A stretch of DNA of 59,915 bases, taken from NCBI GenBank assembly GCA_020354575.1, contig CP070649.1, forward strand, positions 1,326,937 to 1,386,851, in the 5' to 3' direction. The notes under the pieces are model-generated. The model was given only the letters and a program-made list of their open reading frames with translations. It searched no databases and was not told the DNA's origin. Both the position numbers and the translations under genes were made by a program. The stretch comes from Candidatus Bathyarchaeota archaeon (GTDB taxonomy: Archaea; Thermoproteota; Bathyarchaeia; Bathyarchaeales; SOJC01). Below, in pieces: positions 15,462-24,728 of the stretch; the stretch's first letter is position 1; each line of letters opens with the position of its first letter.

Positions 15462-15529
15462 GATTCACCAATATCTCTTGTATTTGGCGATCTTGGTATT
15501 TATATGTTGTGCATGTACAAATTGCACAA
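15447..15529. promoter_or_regulatory. Operator region with three TTGTGCA boxes
   Basis: TTGTGCA occurs at 15447-15453 and 15507-15513 and inverted (TGCACAA) at 15523-15529. The latter two form a 7-base inverted repeat with a nine-base spacer, next to a TATA-like TATTTATATG (15497-15506). The boxes lie between nurA and the divergent winged-helix gene, so the latter may be the repressor that binds them. A direct repeat TTCACCA also occurs at 15454-15460 and 15464-15470. Confidence 0.5.
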
Positions 15530-15554
15530 TTCAATATTCAATTGGTGTGGGTTA

Positions 15555-15983
15555 ATGAATGAATATGAAGGCAAGAAAGTTCGAGTTCGATTACGGGTAG
15601 GTGATGCTGATGTTGAGGTTGAGTGCGATGTTGGAGAGGTAGGCGATGTTGTTGAAAGGGTCTTGAAGGCTGTAGCCGGGAGCAGTATTGTATCAGATAA
15701 AGGCAAAAGCACACGCGAAAGCCTTGTGAGACGCGGTGAAACCTGCAAAGGATTGATTTTAGACTTGTGGAGCGAAGGCTGGTTTGGATTGGGACGGGCT
15801 TTAGGCGATGTACATGCTGAAATGGGAAGAAGGGGTTTCCATTATGACCGTACAGCAGTGGCACACGCACTAGTAGATTTAGTCCGAGAAGGGATCTTGA
15901 CTCGGGAGGGAAGACCAAGAAGGTATAGGTATGTACAAAAGCGTCCACCTCTAGACACTGGAAACTTCAAAGAGTTAACATAA
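15555..15983 (+). CDS. Winged-helix protein of unknown target
   Basis: 142 residues from ATG 15555; sequence before this ATG reads as spurious coding over the promoter. The N-terminal part (KKVRVRLRVGDADVEVECDV ... VERVLKAVAGSS) is a small beta-rich domain also seen in archaeal recombination and DUF-type regulators. The C-terminal 80 residues (CKGLILDLWSEGWFGLGRAL ... AVAHALVDLVREGILTREGR) look like a winged helix. Divergent from nurA-herA across an operator with three TTGTGCA boxes, so a repair-linked repressor is a reasonable guess. Confidence 0.65.
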   Translation: MNEYEGKKVRVRLRVGDADVEVECDVGEVGDVVERVLKAVAGSSIVSDKGKSTRESLVRRGETCKGLILDLWSEGWFGLGRALGDVHAEMGRRGFHYDRTAVAHALVDLVREGILTREGRPRRYRYVQKRPPLDTGNFKELT

Positions 15984-16020
15984 CACACGTATTACCAGAC
16001 CAATGAATATTTTTGCCTAT

Positions 16021-17820
16021 TCACAATGTTTCTTCTAAAGCATTTATGAATTCTTCTGCTTGTTTAATCCCTTTTTCCCAAAATTCTTCTGAAGTGATGT
16101 CAAAGCCAAGTTCTGCGCTTAATTCAATTGGTGCTTTACTGGATCCTACAGCTAAGATCCGCTTAAGCTTTGGAACGAATCCTTTACCCTGCTCCTTATA
16201 GAGCTTATACAACGCGTAAACGAATAATTGAGCGTAGACATATGGATAGTTGTAGAATCGGTAGTTTGCAATAAAGTAATGCGGAGATTTTGTCCACTCC
16301 CATTTCAGCACATCTAGCCAATCAATGGCATCACCACATATGCTGTCTCTTGCAGTCACCCAAAGCTTAGCAACAGTCTCACCATCCAAGAACTTGCCTT
16401 CTTCTATGGATGAGTACAATTGTTTCTCTAAGAAAAATCGTGCAGACACCTGAAATGCTGCCATACCAAACTCGTCAAGGATATGCGCAAGAATTGCTTG
16501 CTTCTCTTCCTTTGTCTCAGTCTTGGAGAGCAAGCTTTCAGCTAGCAGAAGTTCACCAAAAATACTACCTGTCTCCGCAATGCAGCTTCCGATCTCACAA
16601 TTGCTGGGTTTCTGTTCCCTAGAATAATAATATGCATGGATTGCATGACCCAATTCGTGTGCTTGAGTAAAAAGATCACCCATTCTACCATTGAAACTCT
16701 GCAAAATATAAGCGCTTTTTCCTGCAAGCCATGAAGAGCAAAAAGCCCCTGATGCCTTTCCTTTCCTAATTTCAGCATCAATATGACGTTTCGCGAACAT
16801 CTCTTCAATCCAATTTCCAATTTCTTTGTCGAAGCCCATATATGCAGTGACTATTTCTTTGCGAGCCTTGTTCCACGAATAAAGCTTTTCCGGAGCTTCT
16901 GGCAGAGGAGCAGCCAAGTCATAATTAGCCAATTTAGGTAGGTTCATGAGTTTGGCTTTCATTCTAAGATATTTCTGATACACACTGGCGTTTTTCTCAA
17001 TGACCTTCATAAGACTGACAATAGCTTGTTTATTTACATCGTTAGCCAACAAGCTTTGCTCCATGGGATCTGAGTATTTTCGAAGCCGACACATTTGAAT
17101 ATGGTCTTCGCAAACTGCACGAACTGCACTAGCCCAAATGATTTCATCATTACCCAAGCCTTCATAGACAATTTGATAAGCATTTTTGCGGAGGTTCCGG
17201 TCAGGACTCTGATATAAACCAACCATTTTTCCATAAGGGAGCGTTTTTAACTCACCTTTTATCTTGATTTTAAACATCCTAGTTGAAAGCCAATCACTTT
17301 GGAGCATCTCCCAAGCATTAATGCCATTCTTATCTTTGAGGATGATTAATTGTTCTTCAATTTCAGAAAGCATATGAGGAACCTTTCGCAATACTCTTTC
17401 AAGATAATGTTTATACTCAGCTAGTGCTGGTTCATTCATCAAGGATGGTTTTTCCGATAGAAGTTTACCCAATTCAATATCTACAAAAGCCTTTGCTTGA
17501 CCAACTTGCGTAAACGCTTTTCGTGCAGCTTCGTTCAGCTGTTTAGCCACATCATCAATGGAATTGGCATAATACCTGAGAAAACAATACATCACAGCTC
17601 CTTCGAATTTAAGGATAAACTTATCATTGGTTTCCAGCATTTTCAGTAGGCTTTCTACTTCGAGATCACTGATTTTACCTCGATAAGTTTCTCTGAATTT
17701 ATTGGCTTCTTTTATCATAATCTGCAGTTGTTCTTGGATCTTAACAGGATTGGTGTTTTCGACTAGTTGTGATAAATCCCAAATCATCTCTTCTTTGGTC
17801 ATAGTCACCATTCCAAACAC
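16021..17820 (-). CDS. pepF: M3-family oligoendopeptidase (PepF-like)
   Basis: 599 residues, full length for oligoendopeptidase F. The zinc site HELGH lies near residue 388 with the distal Glu in CIAETGSIFGE about 30 residues on, as in M3 metallopeptidases. The N-terminal helical lobe (EMIWDLSQLVENTNPVKIQE) and C-terminal YRFYNYPYVYAQLFVYALY are typical. It cleaves cytosolic oligopeptides. Single gene; convergent with the winged-helix gene. Confidence 0.93.
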   Translation of the reverse strand: MFGMVTMTKEEMIWDLSQLVENTNPVKIQEQLQIMIKEANKFRETYRGKISDLEVESLLKMLETNDKFILKFEGAVMYCFLRYYANSIDDVAKQLNEAARKAFTQVGQAKAFVDIELGKLLSEKPSLMNEPALAEYKHYLERVLRKVPHMLSEIEEQLIILKDKNGINAWEMLQSDWLSTRMFKIKIKGELKTLPYGKMVGLYQSPDRNLRKNAYQIVYEGLGNDEIIWASAVRAVCEDHIQMCRLRKYSDPMEQSLLANDVNKQAIVSLMKVIEKNASVYQKYLRMKAKLMNLPKLANYDLAAPLPEAPEKLYSWNKARKEIVTAYMGFDKEIGNWIEEMFAKRHIDAEIRKGKASGAFCSSWLAGKSAYILQSFNGRMGDLFTQAHELGHAIHAYYYSREQKPSNCEIGSCIAETGSIFGELLLAESLLSKTETKEEKQAILAHILDEFGMAAFQVSARFFLEKQLYSSIEEGKFLDGETVAKLWVTARDSICGDAIDWLDVLKWEWTKSPHYFIANYRFYNYPYVYAQLFVYALYKLYKEQGKGFVPKLKRILAVGSSKAPIELSAELGFDITSEEFWEKGIKQAEEFINALEETL

Positions 17821-17879
17821 GATTCAATTTATGATCGTATTATTAAGTATATGGGCTTGAAACTTGATACACGAAAATC

Positions 17880-18392
17880 CTATTGTTTGGTGTTAGCTGG
17901 GAGCAATTGCTGCAGCATCTTTTTAACTCTTTCTGAAGTGGTCTCAACTTCTTTAGTTAGACCTTCACCAAAATCTGTTCTTTTGACCTGCACGACTAGA
18001 AAGGCAATTTTCACGTCTAGTGTCTTCTCCAAATATTCACAAAAGATTCTTAGAGGGAGGTAATGGGTTGATATTGTGCTGGTCAGAGGATCTAATTCCT
18101 CAGGTGTTCTCAGAAATTGTATACCACTAGCTTCTGACTTGAAAAATCCAGCATCTAGAATTAATATGTGCGAAGGATCAAACCTAGTGATGAGTTCAAT
18201 AAAGCTTTCTGGAGTTGTTTCACATTCAATCAGCATAACATGCTCCGGTAGTTTACCTTTCAAATCTCTGACAATTTTGAGCCCGACAAAATCATCCCGA
18301 CGCAACTTATTTCCAATCCCAATAACTGCAATTTTCTTTGCATCGGTTAACCATTGTTTCAAAGATATTGAAACTTCGCTCAAAGAAATCAC
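17880..18392 (-). CDS. Hydrogenase maturation endopeptidase (HycI/HyaD family)
   Basis: 170 residues. GIGNKLRRDDFVGLKIV carries the first nickel-ligand acid, SHILILDAGFF the second, and STHYLPLRIFCEYL the His, matching the HycI/HybD fold. This class removes the C-terminal tail of [NiFe]-hydrogenase large subunits, or of F420-linked homologues, after nickel insertion. ATG overlaps the Pop5 stop by four bases, so hydrogenase processing is attached to the RNase P operon. HypABCDF are elsewhere in the window; the hydrogenase itself is not. Confidence 0.88.
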   Translation of the reverse strand: MISLSEVSISLKQWLTDAKKIAVIGIGNKLRRDDFVGLKIVRDLKGKLPEHVMLIECETTPESFIELITRFDPSHILILDAGFFKSEASGIQFLRTPEELDPLTSTISTHYLPLRIFCEYLEKTLDVKIAFLVVQVKRTDFGEGLTKEVETTSERVKKMLQQLLPANTKQ

Positions 18393-18715
18393 ATTTGCAG
18401 CTTATTCAACTTCTTTTCAAGTCCTTTTAGTGTCCCGGAAATTCCAATTATTTGAATGGTGGCGGGATTACCACCAATACGATTGACAGCAGTAATCGCT
18501 TGTCTGACCATTCCTAATGCAATATTTGAACATCGAATGACCACAAATTCGTTAGCCACAAAGTTTCTAATCGTGGATATACTAGTTTTGCTATAGCCAA
18601 CTTCACCGAAAAGTTGAAAAATCATGTTCTGAACTGCCTTTACTATATCTCGGGCGCTACAATTGTTATTACTGTGAGTTTTCAAAGCCAAATAGCGTCT
18701 TTTTACCCAACGCAA
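18389..18715 (-). CDS. rnp2: RNase P protein Pop5 (Rnp2)
   Basis: 108 residues: MRWVKRRYLALKTHS, VKAVQNMIFQLFGEVGYSKT, EFVVIRCSNIALGMVRQAIT and the tail IIGISGTLKGLEKK are Pop5 features. It pairs with Rpp30 to activate the catalytic domain of RNase P RNA. Its ATG overlaps the Rpp30 gene end by 13 bases. Confidence 0.93.
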   Translation of the reverse strand: MRWVKRRYLALKTHSNNNCSARDIVKAVQNMIFQLFGEVGYSKTSISTIRNFVANEFVVIRCSNIALGMVRQAITAVNRIGGNPATIQIIGISGTLKGLEKKLNKLQM

Positions 18716-19440
18716 TTTTTTTCCTTCCCTACTACTCGAACGCCTTCCATCACGTAGTGGTGGCTGAGTTTTTCTCTATTTCGCTTTACAATGCTCATAG
18801 GAGTCGTAGAAATCGCTTCTAATGCAGCATCATACGTCATATCAAATAGCTCAGCGAAATTTATAAGATCACAAGGTTCACGCATCCCAAAACTATCAGT
18901 GGCACCGCTACTGATGATGATGGGAATGTGATGCTTTCTACTGATGTATACATCTTTTCTCAGAAAAGAAAGAAGCCGGGCCCTAGCAAATCCTTCGCTT
19001 TGCAGAAGCGATTTCATATTAATTTCTAGAGCGGCGTATCCTTGAGAAGCCAATCTTGCCTCAGCGATGTCAAAAAAATGTCCTTTTGAATCTAGTGAAG
19101 GAAAAATTAATAGGTCGACACGGTGATCTTTGGCTGCTTGCCTTGCAACCACTTTCGAAGTACAGTTTACTGTGACCAATTCAAATGATCTTCGAACTCT
19201 CTTTAGACTTCTTAATAATTCATTTGAAGATCTTGGCCTTAAATCAACCCTCATGGATAGATCAATATTGTGATCTCTACAGATTTTCCATAGAAAATCT
19301 ACTAAACCTCTTTTGACATCCATGGGCATCGATATGCCTATGAGGTGATATCCTAACTCAGATGCTCTAAATACTAATTCTTTGACCTTTTCTTTCCTAG
19401 CTAGATCGGGGCACAGGTAAAGGTCGGCAAATTGTGTCAT
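18703..19440 (-). CDS. rnp3: RNase P protein Rpp30 (Rnp3)
   Basis: 245 residues from ATG 19440, the start that gives the usual N terminus (MTQFADLYLCPDL) and a four-base overlap with the upstream gene. The TIM-barrel-like PHP fold of Rpp30 is seen in LGYHLIGISMP, SMRVDLRPRSSNELLRSLKR, RVDLLIFPS, ALEINMKSLLQ and PIIISSGATDSFGMREPCDL. Partner of Pop5 in RNase P. Confidence 0.92.
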   Translation of the reverse strand: MTQFADLYLCPDLARKEKVKELVFRASELGYHLIGISMPMDVKRGLVDFLWKICRDHNIDLSMRVDLRPRSSNELLRSLKRVRRSFELVTVNCTSKVVARQAAKDHRVDLLIFPSLDSKGHFFDIAEARLASQGYAALEINMKSLLQSEGFARARLLSFLRKDVYISRKHHIPIIISSGATDSFGMREPCDLINFAELFDMTYDAALEAISTTPMSIVKRNREKLSHHYVMEGVRVVGKEKNCVG

Positions 19441-19880
19441 TGCATTACCCCAAGTTCCTTGCAAATTTCAATAACATTTTTCCTTTTAAAATGAATCCGA
19501 ATATGGATGGGATCGTATTTGCAGCGCCTTACAATTCCTTTAAAAGCTGCTTGCTTATCAAGGCGAAGAAATAGATTATTTCTTTCAACAAGTAGATTGG
19601 AGTCCCTGTAGATTGTCTCTCTGTCAGATTTCTGCAAGTCTGCAGATAGTCTCTTAATAAAAGCTTCAATAATCTTACCAGTTTTTATTCTTGCTTGATA
19701 AAGTTTAATCTGGTTTCCATAGTGACCTTTTAATATTTTTTTTCTGAATCCAATTTCATTGATATGAAAACCTGGGAAGAAATGACCAGCTGCGGACTCA
19801 ACTTTCTCTGAGTTTTCGGTTGCGTGAACTGAGAAACGGATATCAATGTATTCTATAGGTTGTTTCAATATTCTCTGCAT
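19437..19880 (-). CDS. COG1325-type RNA-binding (exosome-operon) protein
   Basis: 147 residues. IEYIDIRFSVHATENSEKVE, HFFPGFHINEIGFRKKILKG, LKGHYGNQIKLYQARIKTGK and the C-terminal KYDPIHIRIHFKRK define the COG1325 RNA-binding family, encoded next to RNase P and exosome genes in most archaea. Its exact RNA target is not known. It follows eL13 closely and leads into Rpp30 with overlap. Confidence 0.88.
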   Translation of the reverse strand: MQRILKQPIEYIDIRFSVHATENSEKVESAAGHFFPGFHINEIGFRKKILKGHYGNQIKLYQARIKTGKIIEAFIKRLSADLQKSDRETIYRDSNLLVERNNLFLRLDKQAAFKGIVRRCKYDPIHIRIHFKRKNVIEICKELGVMQ

Positions 19881-19894
19881 CCAGAGCTTTCCGT

Positions 19895-20122
19895 CTAATT
19901 AGCTCCTTTCCGTATCTTGGTAGAATGTCTGCTTAGTTGTTGTTTGACAAGCTTGACGTTCTTAGGGTGAATCGTGCGTCTCCTTGAATCAATCGGAATT
20001 CCAATTCGAAGGGCCTGTTTTGGGCTGAGACCAGCCTTTTTCAATTCTTCTCTACTGAAGCCTCTTCCCTTACGTTTGTCATTTCGCTTCTTGTGAACAA
20101 TTGATCGGATCTGTAAACTCAT
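19895..20122 (-). CDS. rpl13e: Ribosomal protein eL13
   Basis: 75 residues from ATG 20122, chosen because GAGG sits eight bases upstream; the frame could open earlier at 20149 or 20173. The core GRGFSREELKKAGLSPKQAL, RIGIPIDSRRRTIHPKNVKL is archaeal eL13. A TATA-like TTTTATTAAT (about 20175-20185, minus strand) would start the eL13-COG1325-Rpp30-Pop5-protease transcript near 20150. Confidence 0.88.
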   Translation of the reverse strand: MSLQIRSIVHKKRNDKRKGRGFSREELKKAGLSPKQALRIGIPIDSRRRTIHPKNVKLVKQQLSRHSTKIRKGAN

Positions 20123-20209
20123 CAATGCTTCCTCGTTGAGAACTTTCATAACTAGTTTAGAAGTTGATTGCAAAATTAATAAAAGTATGTTTTCAGCGAA
20201 TATCCGCGC

Positions 20210-22522
20210 TTAACCTTTCGACGAAGCGACTGCAATAGCCTGACCGAATGAAATTCCCCCATCGCCAGCTGGAAGGGTTTTGGGGATATAAAATTCTAAA
20301 GCATTGTTTTTCGCATATCTTTCAATAGTCAGCGTAATCTGCTTATTGTATGCTACTCCCCCAGAGAAGCCTATGGTTTTTATGCCGAATTTCTGTGATG
20401 CATCGGCAGCTAGCTGAAATAAACCCCTTGCCACATATGACTGAGCTGAATATGCTAAATCTTGAGCACGAATTTCATCTTTTGCTTCAAAAACTGCTGA
20501 TATCAAGCTTGTCGTGTTAAGAATTCCATTCTTAATTTTCGGTTCTAGCTTCAGTACATCGTACCCCTTTTCTCCAATTGATTCAAGTTTCATCGCAGGT
20601 TCTCCTTGGTAAGTTCTTTCATAACAAATACCCAAAATTGCTGAGAGTGCATCCAAGATTCGCCCACAGCTCGTTGTGGTGGGAGCTGATTCTTTGTTTT
20701 TAAGTTGTTTGATTATGATTTGCGCTTCTTTTTCTCCATGTGCAAGATATCTGCTCTTAGAAAGAAGCCAGCTTTCAATGTTCATGGAATTGCCTAGTAT
20801 CCCTGCAACCATTCGTATTGGATATTGAGTTGCCAAGTCTCCGCCAAGTAAAGGTTGAGCTTCCATATTTCCTATGCGATGGCATTCCCCCTTTGAACAA
20901 AGGAAAACCTCACCTCCCCACGCATTCCCTTGTGCTCCATAACCATAACCATCACATACGATTCCAATGATATCATCTAAGTCGTGTTCTCCCATCAAGG
21001 AAAGCATATGAGCGTGATGATGTTGAATAGGGAAAATTGGACATCTAACTTCTTCTGCAATTTCTTTGGCAAACCTAGTAGTTGAAAACTTTGGGTGTAA
21101 GTCACATGCAACAGCGTCAAGCCTAGTGTTTGTAATATTCAGAAGATGCGAAACTGTTTCTTTCATGAAGGTGAGGGTTTCTAAATTTCTTACAGTGCCA
21201 ATATATTGGGAGACAAAAGCTTTGTTATGGTGTAGAATACAAGCAGTTACGTTCTCTTCAGCTCCAACTCCTAGCACACATTTTTTGAGCTTCTTTTTTA
21301 GGATAATTGGTGCAGGGGCAAATCCCCTTGATCTCCGTATAAAACTTGGGCTTTCATCATGCAATCGAAGGACTGAATCGTCACAACGCTGTGAAATTGC
21401 TCTATTGTGAAACAGGAAATAATCAACGATGGATCCGAGAGATTCAATAGCCTTTACATGATCTGTGACGATTGGTTCACTTGGAGGATTCGCACTTGTC
21501 ATAACAAAAGCAGGTTCTTTTGTCAAATCGAAAAGCATCATATGCAGTCCGGTGTAAGGCAGCATAACACCAATGTTGTGCAGACCTGGGGCGATATATT
21601 GGGATAACTGAAAATCCTCTGCTTTGTTAAGCAGTAGAATTGGTTTTTCAGGCGATCGCAGCAGTTCGGCTTCCTTAGGATTGAATTTTGCAAAGCTACG
21701 GATATTCTTTAGATCCCGCGCCATGATAGCAAAGGGTTTCTGAGCTCTGTGCTTTTCTTTTCTAAGTCGTAGGATTGAGTCATCCTGTGTGGTAGCTGTG
21801 GCAACGTGAAAACCTCCATACCCTTTGATTGCGAGGATATATCCTTCTTCCAGTAATCGTCCTGCTTCGCGTATCGGATCCTTATGCTTTATTGGCTGAC
21901 CATTTTTTTCTGCCAAGTACGCTTTTGGTCCACAATTCGGACAAGCCACTGTTTGAGCATGAAATCGTCGGTTAGTAGGATCTGCATATTCGTTCCGGCA
22001 GAATTCGCACATTTCGAATTCTTGCATTGTGGTATTATGTCGATCGTAGGGTAACTGTTGGATTGTCGTATAGCGAGGTCCGCATCCTGTGCAAGTTATG
22101 AAAAAGTAATCATATCTGGCATTTTTTGGATTGCGCAATTCTTCCAGACACTTTTGACAGATGGCTATGTCTGGTGGAATAACTGAGCCCTCCAATTCCT
22201 TTGTTTCTGAGCTCTTATGAATCTTGAATTCCGTGAATCCCTTTTCTTTCTCGTGGTAATGTTTGATAACCTTCTGAATGTTAGCTATGGAAGGGGGGTT
22301 GTTTTCAAGATCATTGATGAATTTCTCAATTTTCTCCTTTTTTCCTTCTACTGTTATCTCGACTCCTGCATCACCACGATTTCTTACAAAACCTTTGAGA
22401 TTGTAAAGAATTGCGAGACGATAGATGAACGGGCGAAATCCTACTCCTTGAACGATACCGGTTACTTTGATTTCGACCCGCACTTGCTGGTACTCCTCAT
22501 GAATTGCAGGGTTGATAGGCAA
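20210..22522 (-). CDS. hypF: Carbamoyltransferase HypF
   Basis: 770 residues with all four HypF parts: acylphosphatase domain (VTGIVQGVGFRPFIYRLA, about 18-105), two zinc fingers (CQKC-x18-CTGC and CEFC-x18-CPNC, about 120-200), a YrdC domain (about 210-390, KGYGGFHVATAT and MTSANPPSEPIV), and a Kae1-like C-terminal domain with the HHHAH metal motif and DGYGYGAQG. It makes the carbamoyl adenylate that HypE turns into the cyanide ligand of [NiFe] hydrogenases. HypE is not in the window. Single minus-strand gene near a phosphoesterase. Confidence 0.96.
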   Translation of the reverse strand: MPINPAIHEEYQQVRVEIKVTGIVQGVGFRPFIYRLAILYNLKGFVRNRGDAGVEITVEGKKEKIEKFINDLENNPPSIANIQKVIKHYHEKEKGFTEFKIHKSSETKELEGSVIPPDIAICQKCLEELRNPKNARYDYFFITCTGCGPRYTTIQQLPYDRHNTTMQEFEMCEFCRNEYADPTNRRFHAQTVACPNCGPKAYLAEKNGQPIKHKDPIREAGRLLEEGYILAIKGYGGFHVATATTQDDSILRLRKEKHRAQKPFAIMARDLKNIRSFAKFNPKEAELLRSPEKPILLLNKAEDFQLSQYIAPGLHNIGVMLPYTGLHMMLFDLTKEPAFVMTSANPPSEPIVTDHVKAIESLGSIVDYFLFHNRAISQRCDDSVLRLHDESPSFIRRSRGFAPAPIILKKKLKKCVLGVGAEENVTACILHHNKAFVSQYIGTVRNLETLTFMKETVSHLLNITNTRLDAVACDLHPKFSTTRFAKEIAEEVRCPIFPIQHHHAHMLSLMGEHDLDDIIGIVCDGYGYGAQGNAWGGEVFLCSKGECHRIGNMEAQPLLGGDLATQYPIRMVAGILGNSMNIESWLLSKSRYLAHGEKEAQIIIKQLKNKESAPTTTSCGRILDALSAILGICYERTYQGEPAMKLESIGEKGYDVLKLEPKIKNGILNTTSLISAVFEAKDEIRAQDLAYSAQSYVARGLFQLAADASQKFGIKTIGFSGGVAYNKQITLTIERYAKNNALEFYIPKTLPAGDGGISFGQAIAVASSKG

Positions 22523-22580
22523 AATACTTTACGCTTTTGAAATTACCAGTTAACCGAGATTGATGAATGGTACAAAAAGC

Positions 22581-23249
22581 TTATAATCGTTCAAAATTGA
22601 CCTTGATCTTGCCATTAAGATCAATTAAAGCGCAATTTCCATGTTGGGCAGGACCTGGGTTAATTAAAACAGTCTCATTTATCTTATCAAGCCCTAATGC
22701 TTCGTGTATATGACCACATAACACTAATTTTGGCTTTGTTATTTCTATAAATTCTCTGACACTGAGGCTTCCCACATGTTCCTTTGAAAAAGTGATATCT
22801 ACTTTAGTATCCTTTGGTGGAGAATGAGAAACTAAAATAGTGTCGCATTGAACTTTGCACGCATTATAGCTTCGCATTAAGATATCACGAATCTCCAGTT
22901 CAGAAAGTTCATAAGGCGTGGTAAAAGGGCTTGGTGAAGATCCTCCTAGTCCTAAAAAACTTGTGTTGTAGATTTGCAAACATTTTCCATGTATCGATTC
23001 GATCATTTCGAATGTTTCTGTTGCCAACTCAGGTGGATCACAATTGCCTGGAACAAAAAGAACTGGCACATTAAGCTTTAGTAGGAGAGCAAGCAATTCT
23101 CTGCCATTTTGTAATGAACCGAAATGAGTTATATCTCCACTAATAACAATAACATCTGCCTCACTCTGTATTGCCTTCGTTGCGGTTTTGCGAAAGGCTT
23201 CAGAATTGCCATGAAAGTCTGTAGTTGCCAAGATTTTCAAGCGATGCAC
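22581..23249 (-). CDS. Calcineurin-like metallophosphoesterase (YfcE/MJ0936-like)
   Basis: 222 residues. Metal ligands are in order: TTDFHGN, ISGDITH, PGNCDPP, SHSPP and CGHIHE, with NPGPA at the end. This is the small archaeal phosphoesterase class, which acts on phosphodiesters or nucleotides; the natural substrate is not predictable. It is 58 bases upstream of hypF on the same strand and divergent from purM. Confidence 0.9.
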   Translation of the reverse strand: MHRLKILATTDFHGNSEAFRKTATKAIQSEADVIVISGDITHFGSLQNGRELLALLLKLNVPVLFVPGNCDPPELATETFEMIESIHGKCLQIYNTSFLGLGGSSPSPFTTPYELSELEIRDILMRSYNACKVQCDTILVSHSPPKDTKVDITFSKEHVGSLSVREFIEITKPKLVLCGHIHEALGLDKINETVLINPGPAQHGNCALIDLNGKIKVNFERL

Positions 23250-23330
23250 CTATAATGCGTTATATCGAAAGGGATGCAAGTTTAAAATCTTTTAACTCAG
23301 AGCTAAGAATATCCAATCGAGACAATAGCG

Positions 23331-24407
23331 ATGCGGGAAAAAATAACGTATGCAAAAGCGGGTGTTGATAGAGCAACCAGAGCAGAGGCAAAAATGGCTT
23401 TAGAAACACTCAAGCAGACTTTTAAATGCAGCTTCTATGGAGACATCCTGCAACTTCCATTCGGTACCATTTTCCCTTTAGGATCTGACAACTACTTGGA
23501 TCTTTGCATAGAAGGGGTGGGTACTAAAGTTTTACTGGCTCAGCTGGCAAACAAGTTTGACACTATAGGAATTGATGGCATAGCAATGGCTGTAAATGAC
23601 GTAATCAGGTCAGGCGCAAAGCCTCTGGCCATAGCGGACAATATTCATGCTCATAAATCTGACCCATGGTTAGTGAAAGAGTGGATGAAGGGCATTGCTA
23701 GAGGTGCTCTTGAAAGCCAATGTATCGTATCTGGTGGCGAGATTGGTGATGTTGCTGAAATCATAAAAGGAGTGAAGGAAGACAAGGCTTTTGATTTGAT
23801 TGTTGCTTGTATAGGCGAGGTTGCCAAAAAACGCATAATTTTCGGCAATGACATACATCCAAAGGATGTTGTGATAGGCTTACGAAGCTCAGGGCTGCAT
23901 AGCAACGGGATTACGTTAGCAAAGAGAATATTATTTAAAGAATGGGGAGGGGCATTTGAAGCTCATGATATTCCGAATGGCTTTGATAAAGAGCTTATTT
24001 TAGAAGCTCTAGAACCAACAAAGATCTATGTGAAATCACTTCTTCGAGTTATGGCGCAGTACAAGATTAAAGGTGCAGTGCATATTACCGGAGATGCTTA
24101 CCTAAAATTCTCTAGATTAATGGAGTTTTCAAAGAAAATAGGATTCCTGCTGGATAATTTCAACCCGCAACCTATTTTTGGACTTGTGAAGCTGGCAGCA
24201 GAACGATTAGGAGGGATCGATGATGAAGAGATGTTTAAGACATTTAACATGGGATGGGGGTTCGCCATTATAGTTGACAAGAAAGAGAGAGATGCCATTT
24301 TAGATATTCTAGATAAAGAGCAGGTTGGGGCTGAGCCCATTGGTGAAGTAACATCCTCAAGGCGAATAGTGATTACCCATGAGGAGAAGAGCCTAGTACT
24401 CATGTGA
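23331..24407 (+). CDS. purM: Phosphoribosylformylglycinamidine cyclo-ligase PurM
   Basis: 358 residues. MREKITYAKAGVD, EGVGTKVLLAQ, GIDGIAMAVNDVIRSGAKPL, RSSGLHSNGITLAK and FNMGWGFAII are the PurM (AIR synthetase) signatures; this is the ATP-dependent ring closure of FGAM to AIR, the fifth step of purine synthesis. It heads the plus-strand purine genes, divergent from the phosphoesterase across 80 bases. Confidence 0.95.
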   Translation: MREKITYAKAGVDRATRAEAKMALETLKQTFKCSFYGDILQLPFGTIFPLGSDNYLDLCIEGVGTKVLLAQLANKFDTIGIDGIAMAVNDVIRSGAKPLAIADNIHAHKSDPWLVKEWMKGIARGALESQCIVSGGEIGDVAEIIKGVKEDKAFDLIVACIGEVAKKRIIFGNDIHPKDVVIGLRSSGLHSNGITLAKRILFKEWGGAFEAHDIPNGFDKELILEALEPTKIYVKSLLRVMAQYKIKGAVHITGDAYLKFSRLMEFSKKIGFLLDNFNPQPIFGLVKLAAERLGGIDDEEMFKTFNMGWGFAIIVDKKERDAILDILDKEQVGAEPIGEVTSSRRIVITHEEKSLVLM

Positions 24408-24476
24408 AGATTTTTATATTTTTATTTAAATTTCATCTGCAAAAAATTTAAATTTTTAACTTTTTAATTATAACGC

Positions 24477-24728
24477 ATGCTTTACCAAGCACTTGTGAAG
24501 ATTCATCTTAAACCAGGACATTCAGATCCAGAAGGCGAAATGACGGCTAGAGCACTCAAAGAGTTGCTATACCCCGTAAAAAGTGTTAGAGTAAATAAGA
24601 ATTACATAATTCTGCTCGAATCAAAATCTAAGAGCATGGCCGAAGCAAGGGTCGAAGATATGTGCAAAAGGTTGCTTGCAAACCCTACAAAAGATGAGTA
24701 TGCCATTCAGGTTGAAAAAGCTAGATGA
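24477..24728 (+). CDS. purS: FGAM synthase subunit PurS
   Basis: 83 residues, typical length. QALVKIHLKPGHSDPEGEMT and AEARVEDMCKRLLANP match PurS, the small subunit that bridges PurL and PurQ. An AT-rich TTTTTATTTAAAT block upstream (24414-24470) is probably its own promoter. Its stop overlaps purL by four bases. Confidence 0.93.
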   Translation: MLYQALVKIHLKPGHSDPEGEMTARALKELLYPVKSVRVNKNYIILLESKSKSMAEARVEDMCKRLLANPTKDEYAIQVEKAR

